Numbered from the stretch's first letter, positions 23,683 to 34,857 are shown. The stretch: DNA of 64,000 bases from Rhytidiadelphus loreus (GCA_947034895.1 OX344762.1:11847501-11911500), one strand, 5' to 3'. Numbers and translations: made by a program. The notes: a model not told the origin generated them from the sequence alone.

Positions 23683-26115
23683 ATGGCCCTGGGCGCGGCC
23701 GTTTTGGCTGCTTTCCGATCGAAATCCTCGCCCTCTTCTACGTGCTCTGTCCCCTCCACTTCCCCCTCCCCCTCCCTCGCCCCTACAAAACCAGCACCAG
23801 TTCCCGTCCCGTCCTTCTTCCTGTGTCCCATCACGTACGAGATCATGGCGGACCCCGTGACGTTAGACACCGGCATGACATACGACCGCGCCAGCATCGA
23901 AGAGTGGCTGGAGCACGGCCACAACACGTGCCCTTCCACCAACCGCACCTTACTCACGCCGAACCTCATCCCCAACCTCACCCTGCACCGCGCCATCCGC
24001 ACCTGGTGCGCCGCCAACCGAAGCTCCAGCAACGTGGACACGGTGTCCAAGCTCTTGGACGTCATATCCCAGTGCAATGAAGTCGGGGTGTTTTATGACT
24101 GCGCCAAGGAGATTTACACTGTGGCGGAGGAGTCGGGAAGGACGAGAAGGACGTTGCGGGATTTGGGCGCCATTGGGATTGTGACGCGAGCGGTGGTTCG
24201 GTTGGATGAGATTATTAAGGAAAAGCGGTCAAAGAGTTGGAGTAAAGGTCTGGAGTATGCCATAGCCACTATTGCCATGTTGCACCCCAGTGGGGAGGCC
24301 GACAAATGCTGGTACGATACTCGCACCGAGCTTTCTTTTCACATCCTCCAGAATAGAATCTCCTGGCTGCACTGGTGCTAACTGCTTGATGCTTGATCGG
24401 TGTTTAACGCGCGTCGAAATGGCAAATGTCAGTGAAATTCACACTGAACGGAGTTTAGCACGCGTTCAAACTATTTGATAGTGGAAACGGTGCCATCCCT
24501 CACTCATGGTAGATTAAAGAGGGTTGAGTGTATTTCCACTCATAATTATGAATGTATGAAATAACTCCAACTCTCCAAGTCATCACAAATGTTAAGATTA
24601 TTCGTATAGATTATGTTTTACACTGTTCTATCAATACGCACCGATGAGAGGGTTTTTACAAGGACCTTTTCTGGAAGAATTTCTTGGAATTTACAAATCT
24701 CCCAAATGAAAAGTCAACAGGTTTGAAAAGAGCACGAAATCATGAACCCTTCTGGAATTTTTTTATGGCCTCATGTTCCATTGATGTCTTTCGACTGTGG
24801 ATGCAAATGTTAAGATGTTTGAATAGATTATGTTTTACACTATCCCATCAGAAGGTTTGTGAATGCGATCAATTTACGAGGAGATTTTTAGGAAGCTTTT
24901 CCGGACATTTACAAATCGCCCCATTGAAAATTCAACGAAACTGAAATGACAAGAAAATCTTGAAATCTTACGGAATTTTTATGATCACATGCTATGGTAG
25001 ACTGGTAGTGGCTCCATTACTCATACAGCACGATAGAGCAGAGGCTCGATGGACCATGCAAGTGAATTTCGATTTGTGCCAACCCTAAACCACTTAATCT
25101 ATCTATCTATTGACGTTTCGTTTCTTACAATTGATTTTTAGCTTAACCCAAACTGAATTTTGAAACTGTTAGAGCACACAAGTTTTTTAGACTATCGTGT
25201 CCAAAGGCTCCCAGTTCTCACCTCTATGGTGAATGAATGGGAACCCCTCCGATCCCTTCCTTCCTGTTTGGTGAAATCAATAGTCTAGTCTTTCCCTTCC
25301 CTTCCATTGCTGTCTAACGACAGTGTTCCCCTGTTTTGTTGTGATCGATCAGCCTCCGCGTCCCAGGCCTTGTGACCATCCTCTCGTGCCTTCTCTCCAC
25401 CGGCAGCACCACCGCGAAGATCAACTCCACCAAGGTCTTGCTCTCCGTCCTCCCCTGCCCCGATTTCCAATTCCAACTCCAGGTTTGCACCCACTGGGGC
25501 GCCCTCAAGGGCCTCCTCTCCCTCCTCCGCGACTCCTCCCTCACCCCTGCCGAGACGCGCCTCGGCCTCCGCTGCCTGCTCGCCCTGCTCTCCCCCCAGC
25601 AAACCCAGTCCCAGACCCAGACCCAGCAGCAGCAGGGCCAATACACCCGCATCGCCGCCATCAACGAGCGCGCCGTCCACTCGCTCATTGAGCTTCTGCC
25701 CCGCGGGGAGCCGCGCTCCGTGGAGATCGCGTTCGCCATCCTGGAGGTCCTGGCGAGCTGCGCGGAAGGGAGGGAGGCCATCACGAACCACCCGTTTGCG
25801 ATTCCGAGGATTGTGGAGTATATGCATGGAGTGAGTGGACCAGCCACGGAGCATGCGGTGGGGACGTTGCATTGTGTGATTGAGTTCGGGAGTAATCGGA
25901 GTGTGGTGGAGACGGCGTTGAAGGCCGGGGCGTTCACGACGCTGTTGATGTTGTTACCGAGTGAGTGTAGTGGGAGGTGTAAGGCGAAGGCCAGGGAGAT
26001 GCTGAAGCTGTTGAATCAGAAGTACGCGGGGCGACCGGGAGATGACGATTTCAGTGTTTTCATTGAACGCGGGATCAACAATCGACAGCAGCCGCAGCAG
26101 CAGCAGATGGCGTAG
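23683..26115 (+). CDS. plant U-box E3 ubiquitin ligase with ARM-like repeats
   Basis: This encodes a 463-aa plant U-box (PUB) protein, most like the PUB20-30 type of U-box/ARM ligases (for example PUB22-PUB24) that ubiquitinate targets in stress and immune signalling. Exons are 23683-24311 and 25353-26115 with a 1041-bp intron; phase is 2 on both sides. After a Ser/Pro-rich N-terminus, the U-box spans about residues 44-115 (FLCPITYEIMADPVTLDTGM, then SIEEWLEHGHNTCPSTN and LIPNLTLHRAI). The rest is helical ARM-like sequence, with a Gln-rich insert (QTQSQTQTQQQQ, about 296-307) and a Gln-rich C-terminus. Coding GC is much higher than the surroundings. The first donor (CTG|GTACGA) is inferred from phase and continuity; reading through would end the protein at 24381 without the ARM region. 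Exact orthology is not assigned. Confidence 0.88.
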
Positions 26116-26940
26116 CAAGCAAGCAGGCTTGTAGGAGCTTGTTGTTGGAGGATTAGCAAGCTTGTTGGAGACTCAGCAAGAGCTCTTGTGGGAGTAGCAA
26201 GCTTACTCATCGATCCCCGTGCTGTCAGCTTCGATCTCGTTGAAGTACTGGCGCCCAAGAATGCTGATGTGCACAGAGAATGTCAGGGCCGCAGCGCGCG
26301 GACAGTGAGTCGACAGGCGAATTCTTTTTGAAGGCTCCTCTGTGATAACCACGTCCGGAATCGATCAGCATACGAATCCCTGCCTGGTGTGATTACAGGG
26401 GATTCATACAATCCCCTAACGGTCTGTTTTTTACCTCTCGAGGATCGAGGAAATCAGCCGGTTGCAAATTTCAAGGAAGAAATCATCCGAGGAGTTTAAC
26501 GCACTGGGAGAGTGGAGTAACCTTTCATGTGTCTGCGCTGCTTGACACCCGAAGGGAGTCAAGTGGCCTAAAAATTCGTTGAAGATCTTACGATAGAGTC
26601 TTGATTTTTTGTGAGAGAGGAAGGCCTTATTGAATTGGTGATTGGGAAACCATCACGAATTGAGGCCTGTTGGGAACCGTATGTACTATAATAGAATAGG
26701 ACAAGATAGACAACCGGAGCATTGGAAATTCAACAATTAACATATTTCATTTGGATGTCATTTTAGCATCTATATAGTAGTCGTATCATGCTCAAATGGG
26801 CAACACCAGATTAGAGGAATACATGGTGCCATTTTACAATTGCTCAAACTCAAAAGGAGCTAGTCTAGTTGCAATCATGATGTTTGATTGGGAACGTCAC
26901 ATGTCATTGGATTTGGCTCAAGATGAGTACAAACTCTTTT
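26116..26940 (+). other. probable 3' UTR of the U-box gene, then intergenic
   Basis: CpG-containing sequence to about 26600 is likely the 3' untranslated region, including four repeats of an AGCAAGCTTGTTGGAG-like phrase just after the stop. AT-rich sequence follows with nothing recognised. No clear polyadenylation signal was assigned. Confidence 0.4.
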
Positions 26941-27185
26941 ATGGTCAATTTCGTTAAAATGGCGGTATTCCGTATGCCAATTTAATGGAATATCTTCTAC
27001 AAAAGAGAATAAGTGTGCCGCAATAGGGTCATACATGTGCCAATTTTATGCCTAGCACATTCAAATCACTCCTAGTTCACGCATTTTCACTCCCCTCAGA
27101 CAATCTTTCCATTATTTTCATTCTTTCACTGGTTTCATTTTGTGCCATTTTAATGGAATACCGCCATTTTAACGAAATTGACCAT
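26941..27185. mobile_element. M-family MITE, second near-identical copy
   Basis: This carries the same 31-bp perfect inverted ends as 20961-21206 and about 96% identity by eye. It is flanked by TTTT on both sides, again a 4-bp duplication. A short open frame across it is fortuitous. Confidence 0.93.
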
Positions 27186-27565
27186 TTTTGCCCTGTCACT
27201 TGTCCATTGTCAACTTTGATTCTTGCATCTTTTGTGTCAAATACACAAAAGAAAAAAACCCACGATGTTGCAACCCAAATTGAGCTTTCTCGACCTTGTG
27301 GAAACTTGCTTGGCATTGAATTGAGGACTCCCTAGTTAGAGAACGTGACCATTGGTGCCAAGGCAATATGTAGTTCTAGTATCTATAATTATTCATTTTT
27401 ATTCATGGTGTAACATTGTTTTTAACTTTTGAGATGCAACTTTAGCTTTATATTGCAAAATTCTTATATTTTACACTTTTACTATGAGGGGTTATATATA
27501 TTTTCAGAAATGTACAAGTATTTTGTTATCCAATGTATTCATGAAAAAATGCTTTTAATGTAAAT

Positions 27566-27862
27566 TTAAGCCCTAAATGCCCAAGGCACCATTATTTTTA
27601 GGTGTTAGATTAAACTTTGAAGTTAAATAAAATCTTATTGAAGTACTGCTTGGGGTACTTATAAAAACTTTGAATACCCTTCAAAGTCAATTTTAAGCAT
27701 CAATAATCAAAATTTGAAAACAATTGTTTGTATTTTTTCTATTGAAGATTTTTTGCATGGAGATGAGCCTTCAAATACATTGGAAATTGAGGGAAAAATC
27801 ACATGAGAATTTCATTTAAAAAAAATTGTTGAATAGATTTTGAAACGCCATAAATTGATTAT
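27566..27862 (+). mobile_element. T2-family TTAA-end repeat, shortened copy
   Basis: It starts TTTAAGCCCTAAATGCCCAA and shares AAGGCACC, TTTTAAGCATCAATAATC, TTTTTCTATTGAAGATTTT, ATCACATGAGAATTTCATTT and CATAAATTGATT with 12146-12660 in the same order. No coding frame. The region 27186-27565 before it shows nothing recognisable. Confidence 0.6.
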
Positions 27863-28143
27863 AATCGAGTCTCTCTCTTGAACCTTTTCAATGAATGTGC
27901 GCAATTGTCTACACACACGTTAGATTTCTAGACTGACATATTTTGCATCGAGAAAATGCAAACAGTGGACACAATTGGGAATTTTGGATATGTATACTTT
28001 AGGTACTTCTAGCGGCTTTGTAAGACATGGCATTGCTTCTACTATTCTGCATTTGTGGACCCAATTTTCAGGTATTCTAATATGATGAATTGCAATATGT
28101 TGGAGTTGTTTTCAAAGGAACAATCATAAAAACTTACAGCACG

Positions 28144-28331
28144 GGCAATTTTGATAAAATGGCACCATTCCACTACTTAGGCAATTTTTATGGTTTAGAT
28201 CGGGCGGTCTGAAATGTACAATAGTCCTAGATGTTTGAAATCTATATCTTCCTAGATTTCAATTTTACAGTTTACACCAAGCAATTTAAAAATGGCACAT
28301 GGAATACCGCCATTTTAACAAAATTGCTCAT
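28144..28331. mobile_element. M-family MITE, diverged copy
   Basis: The left end GGGCAATTTTGATAAAATGG and the inverse of the right end (GAGCAATTTTGTTAAAATGG) pair imperfectly and match the M-family terminal sequence. The interior differs from the two young copies and resembles the relics at 35432-35587 (a CTGAAA-containing block), suggesting a subfamily. No target duplication remains. Confidence 0.7.
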
Positions 28332-28448
28332 CCCTACTCTTTTCTTCCATCTTCCATACCAGTAGCCAATGTTTGAAATGGCACAAAACGTCAGGCCGGT
28401 CCCATGGAAAACATCCTTTTTGGTATTGTGTGAATCGTTTGCTTAAAA

Positions 28449-28590
28449 AAAAACCCCACCAAGAGCACTCATTGAAGTTCAAAGGCTACTTTGCAAGACC
28501 TCCCCTTTCCACACAAAATTCCAGGGATGAACATCTGCACTCATCTGTCTTCTGCAGAACAGAAGGATTCTCTGTCATTTATCGGGCACT
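28449..28590 (-). mobile_element. partial, diverged T1-family relic
   Basis: Blocks GAGCACTCATTGAAGTTCAA, CCTCCCCTTTCCACACAAAA and TCTGCACTCATCTGTCTT occur in the same order as in the reverse T1 copy at 9732-9941. Both ends are lost. Confidence 0.5.
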
Positions 28591-30379
28591 TTTAGTGCTG
28601 CCGCGTCGCGACAGGATTAATTTACTTAGACTCTGCATTGTTGCAATCATCGTGCTTATTGACCTTGGGACTGCAGAATCGATCGCTGATGAATCACTGA
28701 TCGCGATCACTGAGACTGTAAACTGGCAGAAATTCCGCAAAGTTGGCGCCCATGGAACAAGGAAGTACTGGCGTAGGATCGGATCATTTGAGTTGCTCCT
28801 GAAGCTGAAACCTGAAATGCCCTCAAATCTCACCACTTGTTGAATGTAGGTTTTGGAGCTACTAACGGCCTTCGAATGTCACATTTTCTAGCTAGAGCTC
28901 GATCAGCACCGATCAATTGTCATTTTAAACAAAGCACATACAATAATTATCCTTGCTTAGGTTGTGGGTGTCCGTCTGAAACGCATTGCACTCCAAGAAT
29001 GCAGCTTCAATTTGTTATCAGCACCAACTTGCTTTGATCTCCTCTGACATTTCGACGACTGTCGTTGAATGATTCAGAATTGTTTGTCAGTTTTATAGTG
29101 GACATTGGATACATGTTCAGAAAGATCGGGACTATGGAACTACGTTAAGTCAACTCTGGTAGCTCGATCTTCAACTACCTCTTCAACCAGCTGGATTCCA
29201 ATGTCAAGCCCTTCAATTGGTTTTAATTGACTGTCTGTATGAAGGTGAAGTTGAGACAAATTTAGAAATTTCAATATTAAAGCCGATCAGTTGATTGGAA
29301 ATAAACCAATATAAGAATTTTAACGTAAACCATTGCATTTTGGTTGTTGAGAATTCAGTCTTTTCAGGTTTTGTACATCCAACACGTGTTTTGTGCCAGG
29401 CCAAATTTCATAAAAAGACTGACCCTCTTGAAGCTGTTGAGTATGTTGATTTATGGGTCATTCAGTCTCGTGGTTGCACTTGAATGTGTAGCTTTCTTTG
29501 CAAATCAAGTTAGGTAACTGCTGTCAAACTTGGTTTGCAAACTACGTGACTACTGACTGGAATTATGGTGGTACGAAGCACTACCTCATGATTCTTTCAG
29601 TTTACACCAACACAAAACTTGAGTGATAGACAGAAGCCGATAGAACTCAAGCATTGCCAAGTAATTCCTCTACAATTTGATTGGTATTTAATTAGTAGGA
29701 GAACAAAATTTAGAACTTCTCAATGACCATTTGTTGAAAATCTGGTACTATTATAGTTAGACAGTATATACACAAACATTGATTTTGCCATACATTGCCA
29801 TATTGTCAACATCATTTTGCCATATACATGAAGTCTTTTTTCTTTTCTTCTTCCAAGTATTATTGAATAATTTAGTAGCACTTGAAGCACTTGCTAAATA
29901 TACTATGGATCAAAATATTGTACGACTCACCACCTTCCCTTCTCTACCATCTTACCATCTACATTTGGGACTACAGTAATGATCACCAATAGTCATCCAT
30001 AACTTGTCAAAAGTTTTCAACAAATAACCAATTGTGTGAGTTGAAGAGATCTTTAAGGTAGCAAGTAGGAGTTAATTCATTTCACTCTTCAAGGATGTTT
30101 GTTTGAGGGGAGTCTAGTGTCATATCAATAGGTACCTTATGTTTACAACTTTGAAAATTCAAAGAGTACTGCTGTAAGTGTTGGAAAATTACGAAACAAC
30201 TTGGCTTGAATATCTCTTGAGTTTTCTAATGATATCATGAGAAAATTGGTATTATAGAATTCAATAGGACTACTATGGAAAAAAAAATTAACACCATACA
30301 TTGCAAGTACATTCAAGCAACTTACTCCCCCCCCAATTATTGACTCTTCTTTTACTTCTTTTGTCCTCCAAGGCTCATT
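28591..30379. other. intergenic sequence, no gene seen
   Basis: Base composition is less AT-rich between 28590 and 29050, and an open frame ends at 28843, but it starts inside a transposon relic and has no recognisable domain. The rest is ordinary AT-rich sequence. Confidence 0.4.
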
Positions 30380-30499
30380 GGGTCACAAATTGGCCTTGCT
30401 CACGTTCCTGGATTAAATTCTTTATATGAGATAAAATTGGTAAATTAAAGATAACTTGAAAGGAAAGAAGAGAATAAACTTCAAATTAAAATAACACAT

Positions 30500-30571
30500 A
30501 TAATCATTCTTGTTGATATAATCATTCTTGTTGATATAATCATTCTTGTTGATATAATCATTCTTGTTGAT
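30500..30571 (+). repeat. 18-bp unit repeated four times
   Basis: The unit ATAATCATTCTTGTTGAT is present four times without interruption. The duplicate segment at 33067 has a single unit, so the expansion happened after the segmental duplication. Confidence 0.95.
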
Positions 30572-30638
30572 ATTGAATATCATCAAATTGAGCCAAGTTT
30601 TTTTAATTTATCAGTAAATCCTAAAGGAAATTCAACCT

Positions 30639-30868
30639 TTAACCCTTAAATGTTGAGGACGTTTGGCTTCCGATGGATGAGACGGAATCCTTGCAATAGG
30701 ACAACAAAAGTGCAACTATTCATTCTTAGAATTTTATTGTGAAAAGGCAAGGTCTTCTATAGTGCTTTGACTTCCAATGAGTGCTTTTTCTATTTCTAAA
30801 GCCCATGACTTACATGGTAATGGAAAGAGATGATTTCCAAGGTCATCCCTTCGTCCTTTAAGGGTTAA
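30639..30868 (+). mobile_element. T1-family TTAA miniature element with known empty site
   Basis: It begins TTAACCCTTAAATGTTGAGG and ends GTCCTTTAAGGGTTAA. In the duplicate segment the same place reads GGAAATTCAACCTTTAAAACAC without it. This shows a 222-bp insertion at TTTAAA with TTAA (or, indistinguishably, an internal TA) duplicated. The interior matches 20071-20317. Confidence 0.88.
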
Positions 30869-30906
30869 AACACTATATCACTAGCTAGCACCTTCTGTTA
30901 ATACTA

Positions 30907-31055
30907 CGTCGAGCTTCTATCTTGAAATGATTGTTCACCTTGAATGTCATGTTTTGATAAGGTTGTTTTGAGTAGGTCACATGGAAACTTCTTGATGCTT
31001 AATTTTATTCAAGTTGCAATGAACACATGCAATGTTCTTTAGTTCATTGATTTTA
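30907..31055. mobile_element. truncated Stowaway-like MITE
   Basis: From GCTTCTATCTTGAAATGATT it follows the interior of the copies at 10226 and 33194 (CTTGAATGTCATG, GGTTGTTTTGAGTAGGTCAC, ACACATGCAATGTTCTT). It ends before the right inverted repeat. Confidence 0.7.
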
Positions 31056-31747
31056 TTTTATTTTCTGATTTCAAGAGATCCATGCGCAGCCTGCGCTCGA
31101 GTTGGAGATTCACGGCTGGGCTATTTTCGGAGTCACTTTTGCCTTTCGTCTGCGGTGATTTTTCTGTTTCTGTTCTCAGTCACTCGATAAAATCTTGTTC
31201 AAGTTCACCCGTATGGCCGTGTAAGAGAGTTCAAGGGAGACACAGTTTGCTGCAAGCGCTTCAGCGACCACCGCAGTAGACATCAGGTATCAACTCAACT
31301 GTATTTGGTTTTGTAATTGCCTGTCCAGTTTGAGACTAGTGGTTGTGAGAATCTGATTTAGAGACTGCTTTGGTGGAAATGGACGTCACATACAGAGTTG
31401 GCGTGATTGTAACAATCTCCTTCATGAAACACAGAGCTAGCTTATGTTTTGTGAATTGGGGTATGGAATTAGGGTTCAATCCTTATGGTTTAGGGATCTT
31501 GCCTGCTTACAGCACTTGGTTTTTAGGTTTTTATTATTTTGTCCAATTTCAAGAGATCAGTATAGAGCTGTGGAGAGATTATTTGGTGAGAAGAGCTTTA
31601 CTCTTTGAATCAAAGTTCTATTATTGTGTTTGGATTTTTCATTCAGTTTTGACTTTTGAAGTGGGAGGTTGTAATTTGTAAACCTATTTTGAAGGGAGAG
31701 TAGATAACTTCATTTCTCTTGTTTGCAGAGTGGCAGAGTTGTGAACA

Positions 31748-32719
31748 ATGGAGGGGGCTCGTGACATGAAAGATTTGAAGATTCATTACTTGGAGACATC
31801 CATGACTACCTCGATGAAGGTAGCATTTGATGATCCCTTAGATTCAGGGCACATCATATAGCATGGCATGTTGAATGTGCGGAAGATGCTCAATTTAGGC
31901 CCACAGGAAGGGGTGTTCGAGAATTATGCCAATATGTCAATTGATAGAACTACAAAGGCAGGGGACTACAACAACGAGTTTTTTATCCACCTCAGTGAGA
32001 GCGATCAGTTAAAAGGCTTTCAAGATCAGTTGCGCAAGGTGCAGTTGGAGTATGCCCATGTAGGGTTGTTCCCTGTCATGTCACATGACTCACATCCGGA
32101 TGGACGTCAGGATTCATGCCGACGTCCGTCGGGATTAAAAATTAATTAATTAATTAAATTAAATTAAATTCTTTTTTTCCGATGGACAGTCCGTCCGTTG
32201 ACTTGGACGAGTGCTCTGTTGACCTAGACGACTAGTTTGCTCCAGGGTGACAAACTGGCCATCAATTTTATTTTATTTTATTTTTTTGGGCTGACGGCAA
32301 TATTGATGCGTCAGGACGGATGCGTCATGACATCCGGACGTGAAAAGCCCAAGTCACGTCTGGATAGACAACCCTGTGCCCGTGTTCACACATCTTTGGT
32401 TGATCTCCAACAAGGCGAATCGTCTGAGCTTGGGGAGGTGGAGAAGCTCAAGAAGGAGGTTGGGATTTTGAAGCACTGATTCGGTTGGACAAGGTTCTTA
32501 GACAAAGAGAACCTATCCTTGAAGGAGGAGAATGCCATATTGAAGGAGAAGGTACTTTCTCTCGAGGCCAAGATTGATGAATTGAAGGCTGAGTTCACAA
32601 GCTTCAAGGCGCAATTAACGGCGCAGTTCAATGCAAAAAAGGCGCAATTAATGGCACACTTCAATGCGCAATTCCACACAGCCATTAAAATATGGTTGTG
32701 TATAGCACTAGAGGCTTGA
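31748..32719 (+). pseudogene. decayed coiled-coil reading frame of unknown family, split by a hAT-like element
   Basis: One frame can be followed from ATG 31748 to the stop at 32717-32719. It is broken by in-frame stops at about 31859 and 32477 and by a 316-bp insertion. Removing the insertion with one target copy deletes 324 bp, a multiple of three, and rejoins LEYAH to VHTSLVDLQQ in frame. The N-terminal part (LGPQEGVFENYANMSIDRTT, then FFIHLSESDQLKGFQDQL) looks like a folded domain. The C-terminal part is a heptad-like coiled coil (ENAILKEKVLSLEAKIDELK). I do not recognise the family; it could be a dead gene or part of an old transposon. A direct duplication flanks it. Confidence 0.5.
32061..32376. 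mobile_element. hAT-like MITE with 8-bp target duplication
   Basis: The ends are TAGGGTTGTTC and GACAACCCTG, matching the (C/T)AGGG start typical of hAT elements. They are followed by longer imperfect inverted sequence containing CACATCCGGATG on the left and ACATCCGGACGTG on the right. Flanking 8-mers are TGCCCATG and TGCCCGTG (one mismatch). A run of ATTAATTAAATT lies inside. Confidence 0.8.
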
Positions 32720-32953
32720 CGCTTTGCCTTCGAAGGCCACCACCCCTTGGTACCTCATGGTCTATCTTCATCGATTCAGTCACCTCACATGAGATGACGA
32801 GTGTTGGAGTGACTCCAAACATGCTTTCTCTGATGGCAACTGGGAAGAAAAGCTTGAACCAAAGTGCTCATTTGACACCCCTCTCTGCCACTGCCAATGT
32901 TGTGACAACTATGCGGAAACATCCCGACACTTGGAGATCCATCTTCCAGAGTT

Positions 32954-33360
32954 GGGACACAAATTGGTGTTGCTGACGTTTCATGACTAAATTCTTTTCA
33001 TGAGATAAAACTGGTAAATTTAATATAATGTGAAAGAAAAGAAGAGAATAAACTTCAAACTAAAATAGCACATATAATCATTCTTGTTGATACTGAATAT
33101 CACCAAATTGAGCCAAGTCTTTTAATTTAACAGTAAACCCTTAAGGAAATTCAACCTTTAAAACACTATATCCCCAGCACCTTCTGTTAATACTACTACC
33201 TCTATCCTAAAATGATTGTTTATTTTGAAAGTCACATGTAGTTTTATAAGGTTGTTTTGAGTAGGTCACATGAAGACTTTTTTGATGGCTAATTTTTTTC
33301 AGGTTGCAATGAAGACATGCAATGAACACATGCAATGTTCTTCAGTTCATTGATTTTAGC
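32954..33360 (+). repeat. segmental duplication, copy 2 (empty-site copy)
   Basis: This is the partner of 30380-31055. It lacks the T1 insertion and carries only one 18-bp unit, and so gives the pre-insertion state. Its right part merges into the Stowaway-like element at 33194. Confidence 0.85.
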
Positions 33361-33491
33361 GATATATAAAATTTCAAACCTTTCTTAAATACGTTTTTTT
33401 TCACAGTATGATTAATGAAATTGACTCATCAAAAAAACACCACCAACAAAATTAATTGTGGACAATCATTTCGGGATGCAGGGAGCTAGTA
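33194..33491. mobile_element. Stowaway-like Tc1/mariner MITE
   Basis: The left end TACTACCTCTATCCTAAAAT is matched by the inverted right end ATTTCGGGATGCAGGGAGC followed by TAGTA. The interior matches 10226-10483 closely, including GGTTGTTTTGAGTAG and ACACATGCAATGTTCTTC. No coding capacity. Confidence 0.85.
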
Positions 33492-34849
33492 TTACTTACT
33501 TTGCGCAGATGCAAGGACAATGTACTTGCGAAACATGCAGACAGACAGACAGACAGACAGACGAAGGACCCCCAATCACCCTGTTTAAGTAATTTGCAAC
33601 GCAAGCCAAGTCCGTGCAAAAGGTCAGTGAGGAAATGGCTTACAGTACGTGCTGAAATCCAAACAGTCACGAGTGTCGAGGAAAGTAAAGCTTCAAACCA
33701 GTTGTCCCGCCAGTCACCGACCTTCTCCCACTGCAAGCTACTGTAGCCAGGCTGCAAGCTAAGTTGCTGGCCTGGGTTCATGCAAAGTCAACCGCTTTTT
33801 CGGATTGCGGGCTACATTAATTTATTCAACTTGAAGCCACCGAATTGTCAAAGAACCGAATTTTCATACTGACAGCCAGTATCAATTTCAGAGCCTGGAA
33901 ACCATTGACATTGCATCATCACATTGGCAAATTGATGAACGAAGATTACAGTAATTAAAACCTGACTTAGCTGCAATGGACGGCCGGTACGAACTAGCTG
34001 CGCGCAAGTTGGTGCAATTACAACTAAACAAAAAATAAGACGACGTCACGGATGATTTGCATGATGGTTGTAAACATATAAGGGCTTGAGTTCTTTAATT
34101 CTATTGGGTACGGTCTCAGGTAGCTAGCTGAGGGTTGCCGCTTCTCAGCAGGGATTGTTGACCTTTGGCCATGAAGGATATCTAGACATCTTGCAGTTTA
34201 GTTTACTGCAAGTTTAAGTTCATATTGTGCGAGTATGGATATCTAGACATCCTGCAATTTACTGCAAGTTTTTAAGTTAATATTATGCGAACATGGATAT
34301 CTAGACATCCTGCAACTGAAGTTAAGTTATTATGGGAGAGAGTTGCACCGTGTCCTGTACTCCAGCGGCCTTGTCAGATGCTGCAGGTACCTTATGAGGT
34401 TGATCACATTCTAAAAGTGAGGTCGGGGGACAATAAACGGATGAAGTTCCTTAAAAAAAGTGTCTCTATCTTCAAGTGCTAGCTAGTCTAGTCTAGGGCA
34501 ACCGATCCCGGCTTTTCATTAACTGACCCCTACAAATTCTTGCCCCAAAACCCTAGCTAGGGTCGCTTTTGGATATGATTCAACACTTTGGAACTATTCG
34601 TAGTTTATTCAAATGGTGTGAGTCCAGAACGTGCATAAGAAGGGACCGAATCTAGACACCCTTTTTCACTTCCAACAAGATCCAACAAAGAATTATTTAG
34701 GCAATCAGTAATATAGGAACACTGTTCACTCGCTTATTCGGACGCAAGTAGTTGTAGGGTTTACTTTGTAGTCCCCACAGTAATTACCGATTTTGGTGTA
34801 GCCGGTATTGTGTCAGCAAGACCACTGAAACGAACCTGTCACTGACATG
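33492..34849 (+). other. intergenic and upstream region of the PSY-like gene
   Basis: A CAGA/GACA microsatellite lies at 33538-33562. The sequence is less AT-rich from about 33500 and contains three direct repeats at 34171-34312, listed separately. No other gene was recognised. Confidence 0.45.
34171..34312 (+). repeat. three direct repeats upstream of the PSY-like gene
   Basis: GGATATCTAGACATC followed by (C/T)TTGCA or CCTGCA occurs at 34176, 34238 and 34295, with similar intervening sequence (TTTACTGCAAGTTT, AAGTT(C/A)ATATT). The units are about 60 bp and lie some 540-680 bp upstream of the TATA box. Confidence 0.85.
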
Positions 34850-34857
34850 TATATAAA
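34850..34857 (+). promoter_or_regulatory. TATA box of the PSY-like gene
   Basis: TATATAAA followed by GGGAG lies 127 bp upstream of the start codon at 34984. That leaves room for a transcription start near 34885 and a leader of about 100 bp. No in-frame ATG intervenes. Confidence 0.7.

Larger units (their letters stand above)
30380..31055 (+). repeat. segmental duplication, copy 1
   Basis: It aligns with 32954-33360. Shared blocks include CACAAATTGG, GAAAGAAGAGAATAAACTTC, ATCAAATTGAGCCAAG, GGAAATTCAACCTTTAA, AGCACCTTCTGTTAATACTA and AGTTCATTGATTTTA. Copy 1 is longer because it carries three extra 18-bp units and a 222-bp T1 insertion. The two copies flank a decayed reading frame, in direct orientation. 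Confidence 0.85.

Noticed and set aside
23562..24080. An overlapping plus-strand frame rich in His and Pro at the U-box exon
   Set aside because: It is a frame shadow of the U-box coding sequence; the U-box signature is in the other frame.
24312..24381. The U-box gene as a single-exon protein ending at the stop at 24379-24381
   Set aside because: It would lose the ARM-like half, which continues in phase at 25353 with clear family-like sequence (VPGLVTILSCLLSTGS).
25285..25937. Long antisense open frames opposite exon 2 of the U-box gene
   Set aside because: They mirror the GC-rich coding strand, give Gly/Arg/Glu-rich low-complexity translations, and lack a recognisable domain.
28373..28843. 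A 156-codon open frame as a gene
   Set aside because: It starts inside a T1-family relic, shows no domain, splice context or promoter, and the opposite strand is equally open.
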